A DNA stretch of 64,000 bases from NCBI RefSeq assembly GCF_027580225.2, contig NC_073354.2, forward strand, positions 6,114,001-6,178,000, in the 5' to 3' direction. This stretch comes from Misgurnus anguillicaudatus. Its lineage: Eukaryota; Chordata; Actinopteri; Cypriniformes; Cobitidae. The number at the start of each line of letters is the position of its first letter. Position 1 is the stretch's first letter. The notes beneath the pieces are model-generated. The model saw nothing but the letters and a program-made list of their open reading frames with translations, was not told where the DNA came from and did no database searches. Made by a program: the position numbers and the translations under genes. Positions 1 to 10,790 of the stretch are shown piece by piece.

Positions 1-12
1 ATAATAAAATAC

Positions 13-172
13 AAATTAAATTAAATTAAATTAAATTAAATTAAATTAAATTAAATTAAATTAAATTAAATTAAATTAAATTAAATTAAATTAAATTAAA
101 TTAAATTAAATTAAATTAAATCAAATCAAATTAAATTAAATTAAATTAAATTAAATTAAATTAAAAAAATCA
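13..172. repeat. (TTAAA)n pentanucleotide microsatellite
   Basis: Near-perfect tandem TTAAA units run for about 160 bases, with two TCAAA variants near 121-130. The tract decays on its right side into AT-rich sequence. Confidence 0.95.
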
Positions 173-1288
173 TTATAAAATCATTATAAAATCAAGTAGT
201 AATAAAATAAAATAAATAAAAAAATTTTTTTTACAGATATTAATTGCTGTGAAAAGCCTTCGATGTCGAGACAGTGTATCATTCATTAGGGGAGTAAAAT
301 CATTTATCTGACATTTGTGTCCTTTTCATTTCTTTCATCTACTTTCAATAATAAAACTATTCTTTAACAACCTGGCTGTGCTTTTGTTTTTTTGACTTGT
401 CCCGGTACATATAAACTTATGAACACACAATAATGATGAATCCCCAAAAGATCTGCATGAGATTCTGGTATACAGTATGTATGCATATAAAACAGGCTAT
501 TCTGGCTTGGCGTGTTATGAGCACTTCTAAGGTCTGTCAAGCAGATCATCAAAAAAAAAACTGCACCTTGCAGTCTCCAGAGACTTCCACCACACCTCAT
601 CCCAGTCCAACACACGGAGAGACGAGCTTTATTCTCTTCGTACGTTCGCTTTTCCGATGTCTTTTTAGACAACCGCTCTGGCAACCATGAGTATGTTAGC
701 TCACGCAGTCAATCACAACACAAGGAGAGGTTTCACTTTACTGCTACCTGTGAAAGACTGTTGAGAAAGCCACAGGCACTTCTCAAAGAGCGAAAGTCTG
801 GACAACTTGACAAACCACCATCGGTCCTGAAGTAAAGCGAGCCTTGCCGATATGACAGCTGTGAAGTAAGACAAACTGTCTTTTGATTGTGCCATTTATT
901 TACTGTTATCGGTAGTTAAGAAAGAAAATTCAAGGCCGCTCACAATCACCTGTGAATTTCCACAATTAAGCTTTTGTTTACAGCCTGAAAAGTCATATTA
1001 GAAGCGGTGAATTTGCCACAATTATTCATAATTCCAACAATTTGAGACAGTAGCTTCCTCATTTGCCTGCCTAATTTTGCCTTTTAATTTCTTGCATACA
1101 TTTGCACATTAATTTTGCCCATTGTCTGCTGTGAGAGCTTGTTTATTTTAAAAAGACATTTCCTGTGTGATGTTTTGCACAGGAGTGGTACGCGGTTGGG
1201 TGGCGTTCCAACTGCGCGTGCTGATCATTTGTTTTGTCCTCATTTACAACCCACTGCTTTAACACATTCACCACCACATCACTCGAAA

Positions 1289-1293
<5 letters not shown>
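173..1293. other. AT-rich spacer, no gene recognised
   Basis: Short overlapping open frames occur on both strands (for example 364-684 minus and 433-690 plus), but none resembles a known protein and they lie over one another. I see no repeat family, tRNA or clear regulatory site. Confidence 0.4.

Positions 1294-1357
<64 letters not shown>
1294..1357. repeat. (GA)n dinucleotide microsatellite
   Basis: About 32 uninterrupted GA units. Open frames across it read as alternating Arg-Glu and are artefacts of the repeat. Confidence 0.97.
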
Positions 1358-1360
<3 letters not shown>

Positions 1361-1492
1361 ACAGATGAATGATTCAGTGATCACTTCAGCTGAAGTTAGT
1401 TTGCCAGTAATTTTATCTGTAGTCTACTGCAGTCAATCAGTGATGAGATCTTTAGTTGGTTGAGGTATTACACTATTTAGTATAGTAAGACC

Positions 1493-1690
1493 AGGGGTGT
1501 CAAACATACGGCCCACAAAGGTGTCCAATCTGTCCCGCATGAGGATACAATGTTATTAAATATTAAATAAGCTTACATATTATAAAAACCCTTTCAGGCG
1601 GGACATTAAAGCTGCAAGTGTCTGATTCATTTTCAGTAGGAGATGTGTGAAAAGCAGCAAAATGCAGACGATTTCACAGGCGAAACATAG
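1493..1690 (+). mobile_element. hAT-like terminal fragment
   Basis: The stretch begins CAGGGGTGTCAAACATACGG, which looks like the CAGGGGTGTCAAAC-type terminus of fish hAT transposons, and continues with GGCCC-containing sequence. An inversely oriented end of similar type (GAGTTTGACACTCCT) lies at 4256-4276. No convincing 8-bp target duplication joins the two, so they may be independent fragments. The right limit is approximate. Confidence 0.5.
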
Positions 1691-1876
1691 ACGTTCTCAT
1701 GCCTGTTCTCATTACAAATAAATTCTAAAGAAAAGTGAATGGTTTATGAATGACTTGGGCATTATATGGCAATACAGAGAGTAAAGGTATAAGCATAAGA
1801 TATAATTCTGTTAAGGTAACATGCAGAGGAAATTAAACGAAGGCTTTTCTAAGACCAGTGGGTTTTTACAAATTTA

Positions 1877-2663
1877 CAGTACTGTGCAAAAAAAAAAGGT
1901 CACCACCAGACTTGTTGTTTTAGAGATTTTAATGTCCATCCATTTATTTTTCAATTGTATTAAAGCAACACTATGTAGTTTCCATGTACAAATGACTTAC
2001 AGCTCCCCCATGTGTTTGAAAAGTGCAACAGTGCCTGGTATCAGACACTCTTCTGCAGGCAGGGGAGGGGCGGGGGCGGTGTGCTCTACCCTCCACCACC
2101 ACTTTCAGAGTGTACTTGTAGCAGCTAGGAGGCTGCTCAGGTTGCAGCAACAGTACAATTTGTCCAGTTAAAAGTTGTTCTATCACTAAAATTATTTTAG
2201 AGACATTATTTAAAGGTCAAAAAACTACATAGTGTTGCTTTAAGATACAAACAGAAAATACAGGAAATATATATAAAAATAAAAAAATTCAGGACTAAGT
2301 GTCTTCTTTAGGATCGTCCGTGTTTAGTGTGACCTCTCTTGATACTAAACACATCTTGAGCGTTTTTAAACAGAATGAAGTAAAAAGACTAATTTCTTTA
2401 AAATTAGAAATTATGATTTAATTTTATTTAGGTTTAAGAGATCCTTTTCTGCTATTGCTCAAGTGGAAGTGGAGTTTACCCTAAAATCTCGACACATCAG
2501 TTTACACTTTTATACAGTTTTTAATACTATATATACATTTTCTGTATTTTCTGGATGTATTCTATTAAAGAGACTGAAAAATAATTATATATGATCACTA
2601 TAAGATTGCAAAAACAACAAATGTAATTCTGGCATGGTGGCCTAAGACTTTTGCACGGTACTG
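1877..2663. mobile_element. Tc1/mariner-like non-autonomous element
   Basis: The left end CAGTACTGTGCAAAA is mirrored by the right end TTGCACGGTACTG, and both are flanked by TA (1875-1876 and 2664-2665), the Tc1/mariner target. No transposase frame is visible. The left part is interrupted by a TTAA element at 1960-2243. The rest is AT-rich filler. Confidence 0.75.
1960..2243. mobile_element. TTAA-flanked MITE nested in the Tc1-like element
   Basis: Inverted termini AGCAACACTATGTAGTTT and AAACTACATAGTGTTGCT are each bordered by TTAA. This is the target duplication of the piggyBac and Kolobok superfamilies. The 276-bp body has no coding potential. Because it lies inside the 1877-2663 element it inserted later. 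Confidence 0.8.
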
Positions 2664-2740
2664 TATGTGTATATTTTTTTTGTACAGTATACCAGTGTGT
2701 TAAAACTCCCATAACACATGCTGTTTCTGCATATTTAAAG

Positions 2741-3120
2741 TTAAAGGTGCAGTGTGTAGATTTTAGCGGCATCTAGATTGTGAATTGCAACCAATGGCTC
2801 AGTCCACCGTTCACCAAAACACATAGAGAAGCTACAGTAGCTGCCACAAGGATAAACATGTTGTTGTTTAAGACAAAATACAGTAGTGACAAAACCAGTT
2901 TGTCCGTTTAGGGCTTCTGTAGAAACATGGCGGCACAAAATGGCGACTTCCATGTAAGGGGACCCTCAGTGTATGTAGATAAAAACGGCTCATACTCAGG
3001 TAATAAACACATAACAGTTCATTATGAAAGGTCTTTATACACCACTGATAATATATTTATGTATATTTTAGTGCATTTTTGTCAAGAGATCCTTCTAATC
3101 ATTACACACTGTACCTTTAA
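2741..3120. mobile_element. TTAA-flanked MITE, second family
   Basis: Starts TTAA then AGGTGCAGTGTGTAGATT and ends AATCATTACACACTGTACCT then TTAA. Its termini resemble, but are not the same as, those of the element at 1960. Inside, a short frame beginning near 2927 is not recognisable. Confidence 0.78.
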
Positions 3121-3267
3121 TCTTGAGTACCTATAGTACTCCGAAGAGCCTTTAGTTTTATCAGATTTATAAAAGACAGATCAGCTCTAGCTATGGTTTC
3201 CGGAAAAGCACATTCGGGAGGAGGAGTCACGAGCTGTGGGAGGAGCGAGTCACGAGAAATCAACACT

Positions 3268-3642
3268 GGGCGTTTCTCAATGTCAAGGAAGGATCCTCGG
3301 AAGCCAGAATTTCGAGGATGCTACGTCATCGACAGGACTGTTCCAATGTCGAGGATCTTTGGAATTTCAACCAAGGACTGAATCTTTCGTACCATATACA
3401 GGAAAGGATGCATATGTGTATCCTTCGCACTCTTCAAGCTCTCAAATCATCCACAGTCCTATGCGCGCAGCACCAAAAGCACACCTTTTTACTGAGGTAA
3501 TGACGCAATGACGTGCACTTGCTAGCGTGTTCCATTTACTTGTTCTCCGAATGCTAAAGAGGAACCTCGCCTAGCCTCTGAAGGAAGTGACTTGGAAAGA
3601 CCAGTCCTGCCAAGGAAGTATCCTTGACATTGAGAAATGCCC
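3268..3642. mobile_element. Terminal-inverted-repeat element with 3-bp ACT duplication
   Basis: The left terminus GGGCGTTTCTCAATGTCAAG is mirrored by CTTGACATTGAGAAATGCCC on the right. ACT stands directly outside both ends (3265-3267 and 3643-3645). A 3-bp duplication fits PIF/Harbinger-type elements, although their usual target is TWA. No transposase is present in 375 bp. Confidence 0.7.
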
Positions 3643-3645
3643 ACT

Positions 3646-4198
3646 GGATAACTCATGATTCACTACATGTTGGTGTCATTTACATTATATGCAATTACGT
3701 GCCAATTTCCAAAATAAAACAGAAGTCTTACTTACCGCATGCAACTCATGACCCGGTTGAGACTTTCAATGATATCCAGTGTTAATATTATATTAAACTA
3801 TATTCATTGTTTCCATAATGCTGGCTTTCTCCTTCTTACATCCAAAAACACACTTCGTGTTTTTTCGGGGAAACTGCCCATGAAAGAAATGATACGTAAA
3901 GTCTACCCTATGCAAGATGTACCCATGTTTGAAAAAATAACTTTACGAAACTTGTACAAACCCTGGCGAAGTGCATTCGGAACAAAAACACCTGCACGTC
4001 CAACTTCTTTTTTGACACTTTGGATTTGTTTAGCATGAGGAAACGAACTCTTAACTGTGTTAATAAGTCAGAATGCATGAAATACAATTGAACCACCCCT
4101 TTAATGTTTCTAAAAAATTTGTTTTGTTTCCAGTTTTCTTGCTAATTAATTTATAGTTTATTCAGTTAATATTAACACAATTATCATCACAGTATAAG
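3646..4198. other. Spacer, nothing recognised
   Basis: Holds a 99-residue plus-strand open frame (3739-4038) and a 62-residue minus frame over it. Neither resembles a known protein. Confidence 0.35.
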
Positions 4199-4277
4199 GT
4201 TTAAAACAAATTCCGGCCCTCACATGGTGATGGTACAGTATATACCTCAACCTAAAATGAGTTTGACACTCCTCAGT
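4199..4277 (-). mobile_element. hAT-like terminal fragment, inverted
   Basis: Ends with GAGTTTGACACTCCTCAG, the reverse complement of a CAGGGGTGTCAAACTC-type hAT terminus, preceded by CCGGCCCTCACATGG. It may pair with the fragment at 1493. Flanks do not show a clear duplication. Confidence 0.45.
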
Positions 4278-5703
4278 TAGACATTTGAATACTTTCTTCA
4301 ATCGGTCTTAATATGAATGGATGATTAGTGGATCGTTTTTATTTCTACAAAAGTCTGCCGTGCTTCTGTGATGCTATCAAAACATGTTTGTAAGGTTGTG
4401 GTAAGGTTTTGCTGTTGGTGGATTTACTTTTATACCTTTGGCAGGATCTTTTATCCAAACTGATGTGGTGTCAGAGAGTTGCCAAGTATGTTTATAATGT
4501 GAGTTTGGCATAAAAAAAAATGGGTTGTTGGTTTTTTGGCTTATTTGGCTTGTTAGAAAAATCTGACAATCTCTCCAGTTTGCTCAAATGTAATGAGAGG
4601 ACAGTGCATGTCCTCCCGCATTGTTGCAACTTGATGATGTTTGTGATATAACTTTTGTAACCTCAGAGTAGTTTAAGGTTAACATTTTTCCGACTTATTT
4701 ATTGATAATAAATAATTTATGGTAAATAATTTTGACATTAAAAACAATAAATGTTTTTGAAATGGTTGCTTATTTGGCTTACGAGAGTTGGCAAAACTGC
4801 TTGGTGTATACTGTGCCTTGAAACAGATTAATTTACAATTGTGCATTTGGCTAATGATTTTATCCTAAGAGACTCGCATTGCATTACAAGCTAAACATTT
4901 TATGTGTGCATGCATTTGTTGGCAGTCCATACCATTTTTTCCCTCAATCTCAGATTTCTGTTTTCATGAATTCTCTCCTTACTGTCCCATCCTAACCGGC
5001 AACCACTCATCTAAAATCCTATCTCTAATGTCTGTGGCTATGTGTGTGTGTGTGCACTCATATTTGCATAAATAACCTTGCAGCATGCCTGCACCACTGC
5101 CCAGCTGCCCAGCTGCAAGGATATTTGCATATAAAACTGTGATAGAGATCCCCAGGGTCCCCTTACCAGCCGCTGAGCGAATAGGTGGTCTGTGGCGACA
5201 CAAATGAATTCATGAATTAAAATCCCACGTGTGTGTCCTCTGTGAAGTCGAAGAGATGTTGACCATGAAGACTTAGACAAGGAAACCATTGTTTAATGGG
5301 AAAGTGATTGATTTGTCCAAAGATGAGTTAATTGATAAATTAATTCTTTGTGGACAGTTTAACTGCATACGGATGTCTTAATGTCTCAGACTACACATTA
5401 AATCAATGAAATAATAGCTCACACAAATACTTATTCAACCTTAAACAAATTAATCTAGGTTTAGTGCTATTACTGTTTTTCTTTCAATCTTTTATTAGCC
5501 TTATTATTTCACATCATTTCACATCAGAGCATGTGGTGCCAGTCATGATGTGTAACTTGTATTTACTGGCTAATAACTGTATACATTATTTCAATTCTGT
5601 TGGGTTGGGTGAAGTATGAATATTTTAAGTTAATTTAAACCATTTATTGTGCTTGTCTGTATTTAACCATTTTATGGGTTAAAAACAAGCCAGCTTTTTT
5701 AGG
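4278..5703. other. AT-rich spacer with a possible SINE tail
   Basis: Mostly unremarkable AT-rich sequence. Bases 4845-4900 read on the minus strand as a decayed SINE tail (a TTAGGATAAAATCATTAGCC-like run). No gene is supported. Confidence 0.35.
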
Positions 5704-5930
5704 GGCGGTCTCCCAGACAGGGATTAGACTAGGCTTAGACTAAAATAAATGTAAAAGCTGTCCAAACTGAAAACAACTTGCACTGACATATCTTTATGCC
5801 CTTTGTTTTGCATCAGAATGCACATAAGTAATGTTTTTAGTAAGCTATGTTTGTTAAAACTAGTTATATTTCCTAATTAAACTGAGGCCTAGTCCTGGTT
5901 TAAGATAATCACTGTCCGGAAACCCCCATA
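5704..5930. mobile_element. Short fold-back repeat, GACAGGGATTAG family
   Basis: Left end GGCGGTCTCCCAGACAGGGA is mirrored near 5912-5928 by CTGTCCGGAAACCCCC, and the inner arms (GATTAGACTAGGC and GGCCTAGTCCTGG) are also inverse. A second copy lies at 26228-27370, split by another element. Non-coding. Confidence 0.7.
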
Positions 5931-6000
5931 GAGTTTATACACTAAGATTAAAGCCAATTTTCACCTTACTCAGAGTAATCAGATTAATAAATACAACTAA

Positions 6001-8458
6001 GATTATAACCAGCTCAGTCCATATCCAGCTCATGCTATAACCAGATTATTTTATGATAAACTCAGTTTATTCCCTGTCTTGTCCATATCCAGCTCAGGTT
6101 ATAACTAAATAATTGTATGATAAACTCAGATTGCAACCAGTCAGGTCAATATCCAATTTAGGCTATAACCGGATTATTTCATGACAAACTCAGATTACAA
6201 CCAGCACAGTCCATATCCAGCTCAAGCTATAACCGGATTATTTCATGACAAACACAGATTACAACCAGCCCAGTCCACATCCAACTCATTCTATAACCGG
6301 ATTATTTTATGACAAACTCAGATTACAACCAGCCCAGTCCACATCCAGCTCAGGTTATAACCAGATTATTTTATGACAAACTCAGATTACAACCAGCCCA
6401 GTCCATAACCAATTTAGGCTATAACCAGATTATTTTATGACAAACTCAGATTACAACCAGCCCAGTCCATATCCAGCTCAAGCTATAGCAGGATTATTTC
6501 ATGACAAACACAGATTACAACCAGCCCAGTCCATATCCTGCTCAAGATATAACCGGATTATTTCATGACAAACACAGATTACAACCAGCCCAGTCCACAT
6601 CCAGCTCAAGCTATAATCTGATTATTTTATGACAAACACAGATTACAACCAGCCCAGTCCATATCCTGCTCAAGATATAACCGGATTATTTTATGACAAA
6701 CTCAGATTACAACCAGCCCAGTCCACATCCAGCTCATGCTATAACCGGATTATTTAATGACAAACTCAGATTACAACCAGCCCAGTCCATATCCAGCTCA
6801 AGATATAACCAGATTATTTAATGACAAACTCAGATTACAACCAGCCCAGTCCATATCCAGCTCAAGCTGTAACCGGATTATTTCATGACAAACACAGATT
6901 TCAACCAGCCCAGTCCATATCCAACTCATGCTATAACCGGATTATTTAATGACAAACTCAGATTACAACCAGCCCAGTCCACATCCAGCTCAGGTTATAA
7001 CCAGATTATTTTATGACAAACTCAGATTACAACCAGCCCAGTCCATAACCAATTTAGGCTATAACCAGATTATTTTATGACAAACTCAGATTACAACCAG
7101 CCCAGTCCACATCCAGCTCAAGCTATAACCGGATTATTTAATGACAAACTCAGATTACAACCAGCCCAGTCCATATCCAGCTCAAGCTGTAACCGGATTA
7201 TTTTATGACAATCTCAGATTACAACCAGCCCAGTCCATATCCTGCTCAAGATATAACCGGATTATTTTATGACAAACTCAGATTACAACCAGCCCAGTCC
7301 ACATCCAGCTCATGCTATAACCGGATTATTTCATGACAAACTCAGATTACAACCAGCCCAGTCCATATCCAGCTCAAGATATAACCGGATTATTTAATGA
7401 CAAACTCAGATTACAACCAGCCCAGTCCATATTCAGCTCAAGCTATAACCGGATTATTTTATGACAAACACAGATTACAACCAGCCCAGTCCATATCCTG
7501 CTCAAGATATAACCGGATTATTTTATAACAAACTCAGATTACAACAAGCCCAGGCCACATCCAACTCATGCTATAACCGGATTATTTCATGACAAACTCA
7601 GATTACAACCAGCACAGTCCATATCCAGCTCAAGCTATAACCGGATTATTTCATGACAAACACAGATTACAACCAGCCCAGTCCACATCCAACTCATTCT
7701 ATAACCGGATTATTTTATGACAAACTCAGATTACAACCAGCCCAGTCCATAACCAATTTAGGCTAGAACCAGATTATTTTATGACAAACTCAGATTACAA
7801 CCAGCCCAGTCCACATCCAGCTCAAGCTATAACCGGATTATTTCATGACAAACTCAGATTACAACCAGCACAGTCCATATCCAGCTCAAGCTATAACCGG
7901 ATTATTTCATGACAAACACAGATTACAACCAGCCCAGTCCACATCCAGCTCATGTTATAACCAGATTATTTCATGACAAACTCAGATTACAACCAGCCCA
8001 GTCCACATCCAGCTCATGCTATAACCAGATTATTTCATGACAAACTCAGATTACAACCAGCCCAGTCCATATCCAGCTCAAGATATAACCAGATTATTTT
8101 ATGACAAACTCAGATTACAACCAGCCCAGTCCACATCCAACTCATGATATAACCGGATAATTTCATGACAAACTCAGATTACAACCAGCACAGTCCATAT
8201 CCAGCTCAAGCTATAACCGGATTATTTCATGACAAACACAGATTACAACCAGCCCAGTCCATATCCTGCTCAAGATATAACCAGATTATTTTATGACAAA
8301 CTCAGATTACAACCAGCCCAGTCCATATCCAGCTCATGTTATAACCATATTATTTCATGACAAACTCAGATTACAACCAGCCCAGTCCACATCCAGCTCA
8401 TGCTATAACCGGATTATTTCATGACAAACTCAGATTACAACCAGCCCAGTCCATATCA
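6001..8458. repeat. 64-bp satellite array, 38 units
   Basis: The unit starts GATTACAACCAGCCCAGTCC and includes ATAACCGGATTATTTCATGA. Its period is exactly 64 bp: unit starts at 6001, 6065, 6129, 6321, 6385 and 8433 all fall on multiples of 64, giving 38 full units and a partial one. Units differ by substitutions only. Marked variants, such as CCAATTTAGGCT at 6153, 6409, 7049 and 7753, recur at whole-unit distances. The first units are the most diverged. The array ends in the sequence that abuts the retrotransposon. Confidence 0.97.
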
Positions 8459-8501
8459 CATTTTTTTAACACCGGGAACTTGAATGTTCTTTGCTTAAGA
8501 C

Positions 8502-9284
8502 CTATAAATTTTGTCTACTAGGTGCTTTTCTTTGGCATTCAGATCTCCTAAATGTCTCTAACGTTTGTCCTGAACACTCTGGTACACTGTCCTGAGGCAG
8601 AGCAGCTTCTGATTGTGCGGAAACACTTGCACTCTCAGCATTCTGCGTGCTTGTCGGCTGTTGAGGAAACTCAACCTCCCCCAGCACAGAGCTTTCCTCT
8701 GAACTTGTCACTTGATATGGTGCTCGTGGCCCCGTCTCAATCGTCACTACTGCTGTAATGTTCTTAAGCACATGTGCTTCAATCCACTTTGAGTAGGCGT
8801 CCACCAAAACAAGAAACATCTGTCCCATGAAGGGACCTGCAAAATCCACATGGACCCTGGACCATGGTTTGTCAGGCCATTCCCATGGTTGAAGCAAGAC
8901 CGGTGAGGGCATTTTCTGATTACTTTGGCATTCAATACAGTTCTTTACTTTTTCCTCAAGATCCTGATCCATATTCGGCCACCAGACGAATGACCTAGCC
9001 AAGCTTTTCATGCGTGAAATACCTGGATGGGCTAAGTGGACCTCTTCTAGTACTCTAGCCCGGCCCTGAGGCGGTACTACCACTCTCGAACCCCACAGAA
9101 TGCAACCATCCTGTACAGACAGCTCCTCTTTTCTTTTCTCATAAGGTGCCATGTCCCCATCTTGAGTTGCGGCTGACCAGCCCTGCATTACAAATCTTTT
9201 AACTTTAGACAAGGTTTTGTCTTGCTCGGTCCAAGCTTTTATCTGTCTTGAGCTTACTGGTGAATCAGCTAGCGTTTTAAACAA
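8502..9284 (-). pseudogene. pol: pol part 3: integrase, catalytic core deleted
   Basis: Counted from the codon at 9284, the N-terminal zinc domain shows H83, H86, C116 and C119 with the W-W-P segment between. The first catalytic aspartate (H-V-D-F-A-G-P) is at D137. After about residue 182 (near 8740) the core breaks off: the second aspartate (D-N-G region) and the glutamate of the DDE triad are missing, and the frame passes directly into a T-G-P...Y-Q-V segment that resembles the GPY/F-type C-terminal module, then a Ser/Glu-rich tail to 8502. Integrase would insert element cDNA into the genome; this version cannot have strand-transfer activity. Confidence 0.92.
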
Positions 9285-10252
9285 GAGGCAGAGGGGTGGT
9301 CGACGGAGTGTCTGGGAGAGGCAAACGGCTCAGTGCATCAGCATTGGCATTTTCTTTTCCTGCCCTGTATATAATGTGGTACTGGTAAGCAGATAAAGTC
9401 AACGCCCACCTCTGGATGCGAGCAGATGCCATGGAAGGAATGCTCTTATTCTCACTGAACAAACTCATCAATGGCTTATGGTCTGTATAAATGGAGAAAC
9501 GACGACCATAAAGGTACTGGTGAAATCGTTTCACTGCAAATACTATGGCCAGATCCTCCTTGTCCAGTTGGGAGTAACCCTTTTCTGCCTTTGTCAGCGT
9601 CCTTGATGCAAATGCAATGGGCTTATCTGAACCATCCTCCATAATGTGCGATAGCACAGCTCCTATGCCATACGGTGAGGCATCACAGGACACAGCGAGC
9701 TCTTTCTCTGGATCAAAGTGTACTAAAACTCTGGCTGACTGCAGCAGGTCTTTAACTTTATTAAATGCTGCCTTCTGCTCAGCTCCCCACTTCCACCTGC
9801 AGTCATGATGTAGCAACTGGTACAAAGGAGCCAGAACGGTAGAAAGAACAGGCAAAAACTTGCCATAGTAAGTAACCATGCCCAGGAACGATTTGAGTTC
9901 GGACACATTTGTTGGCTTGGGGGCATCTCTGATTGCCCTGACTTTCTCTGGCACTGGACAAAGGCCATGGGCTGATATTTGATGTCCCAAATAGGTTACA
10001 CTTTCTGCCTGAAATGTGCATTTACTCTGTTTCAGTCGAAGGCCTGCTTCCGACATCCTCTTTAACACCTGTTCCAAATTACTGAGATGTTCATCTTCTG
10101 TTTTCCCTGTGACCGAAATGTCATCCAGGTACACAACCACGTGAGGAATTCCCTGCAACAAGTTATCCATAGTTCTTTGGAATATGGCTGGGCTGGATGA
10201 CACTCCGAAAACCAGCCTGTTGTATTTAAACAAGCCTTTGTGGGTATTAATA
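9277..10252 (-). pseudogene. pol: pol part 2: reverse transcriptase palm/thumb and RNase H
   Basis: The segment resumes after the deletion junction. Counting from the TTG codon at 10233 (not a genuine start), the catalytic Y-L-D-D box is at 35-38, followed by the YLGH region near 81-84. RNase H follows with all four expected acidic residues: D184, E226, D251 and D299. These enzymes would copy element RNA and degrade the RNA strand. The palm motif that carries the first catalytic aspartate should lie upstream of this point and is absent. The frame ends at 9277, and integrase continues in a different frame, implying another frameshift near 9280. Confidence 0.93.
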
Positions 10253-10790
10253 GTGACGGTTCAATAACTCCGAGTTGTTGTACTCTCTCCAGTTCTTTCT
10301 CCACTTTATGTCTCATTGCGTATGGAACATTTCGGGGTTTGAAAAAACGAGGAGTAGCATTTGGATCCACAGAAAGTTTTACTGTGGTGCCCTTCAAGGT
10401 TCCCAGTTTGTCCTTAAAAACGTCTGAGTACTTTGCAATCACCTCATCTGCACTTCTCTGATGTATTAGCTTGATTCCACCCCAATTTAACTGAAGTTTA
10501 CTCAGCCAATCCCGCCCAAGTAAACTCTGACCTGCCCCCTTTACTACAAGCAACCGAGCCCCAGCCTCTTGGCTGCCATATGCAATATTTACTGCCATAG
10601 CCCCCACTTCTGGAATAATCTCACCGGGGTACGTTCTCAGTTTGATGGAAGATTTGGATTGTGCCGGGGACTGAGCTGTAGGCCAAAGCTTTCCATACGT
10701 CTCCTCACTGATAAGTGATGCTGAAGCCCCAGTGTCTATTTCCATTCTAAGACTTGCTCCATTTATTGAATAGTAGCAAAAAGGGGTTCT
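10253..10790 (-). pseudogene. pol: pol part 1: aspartic protease and start of reverse transcriptase
   Basis: Counted from the Met at 10745, the retropepsin active-site triad Asp-Thr-Gly is at residues 4-6, and a conserved LLGRDWL segment lies near 75-81. The protease would cut the gag-pol polyprotein. It is followed by a linker and the N-terminal finger region of reverse transcriptase (up to about residue 164), ending with a V-I-E-P-S motif. Immediately after, at about 10252, the sequence jumps to a much later part of reverse transcriptase in another frame. The open frame continues to 10062, but that last part is an out-of-frame artefact. The frame is shifted relative to gag around 10770. Confidence 0.9.

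Noticed and set aside
1115..1372. Arg-Glu repeat frames over the GA tracts here and at 56898-57125
   Set aside because: Produced by dinucleotide repeats.
1493..4277. One 2.8-kb hAT element spanning both CAGGGGTGTCAAAC-type ends
   Set aside because: Ends are only loosely matching, no 8-bp duplication is found and the interior is made of other elements.
6001..8458. CRISPR-like array
   Set aside because: Units are contiguous 64-bp repeats without unique spacers, and the genome is eukaryotic.
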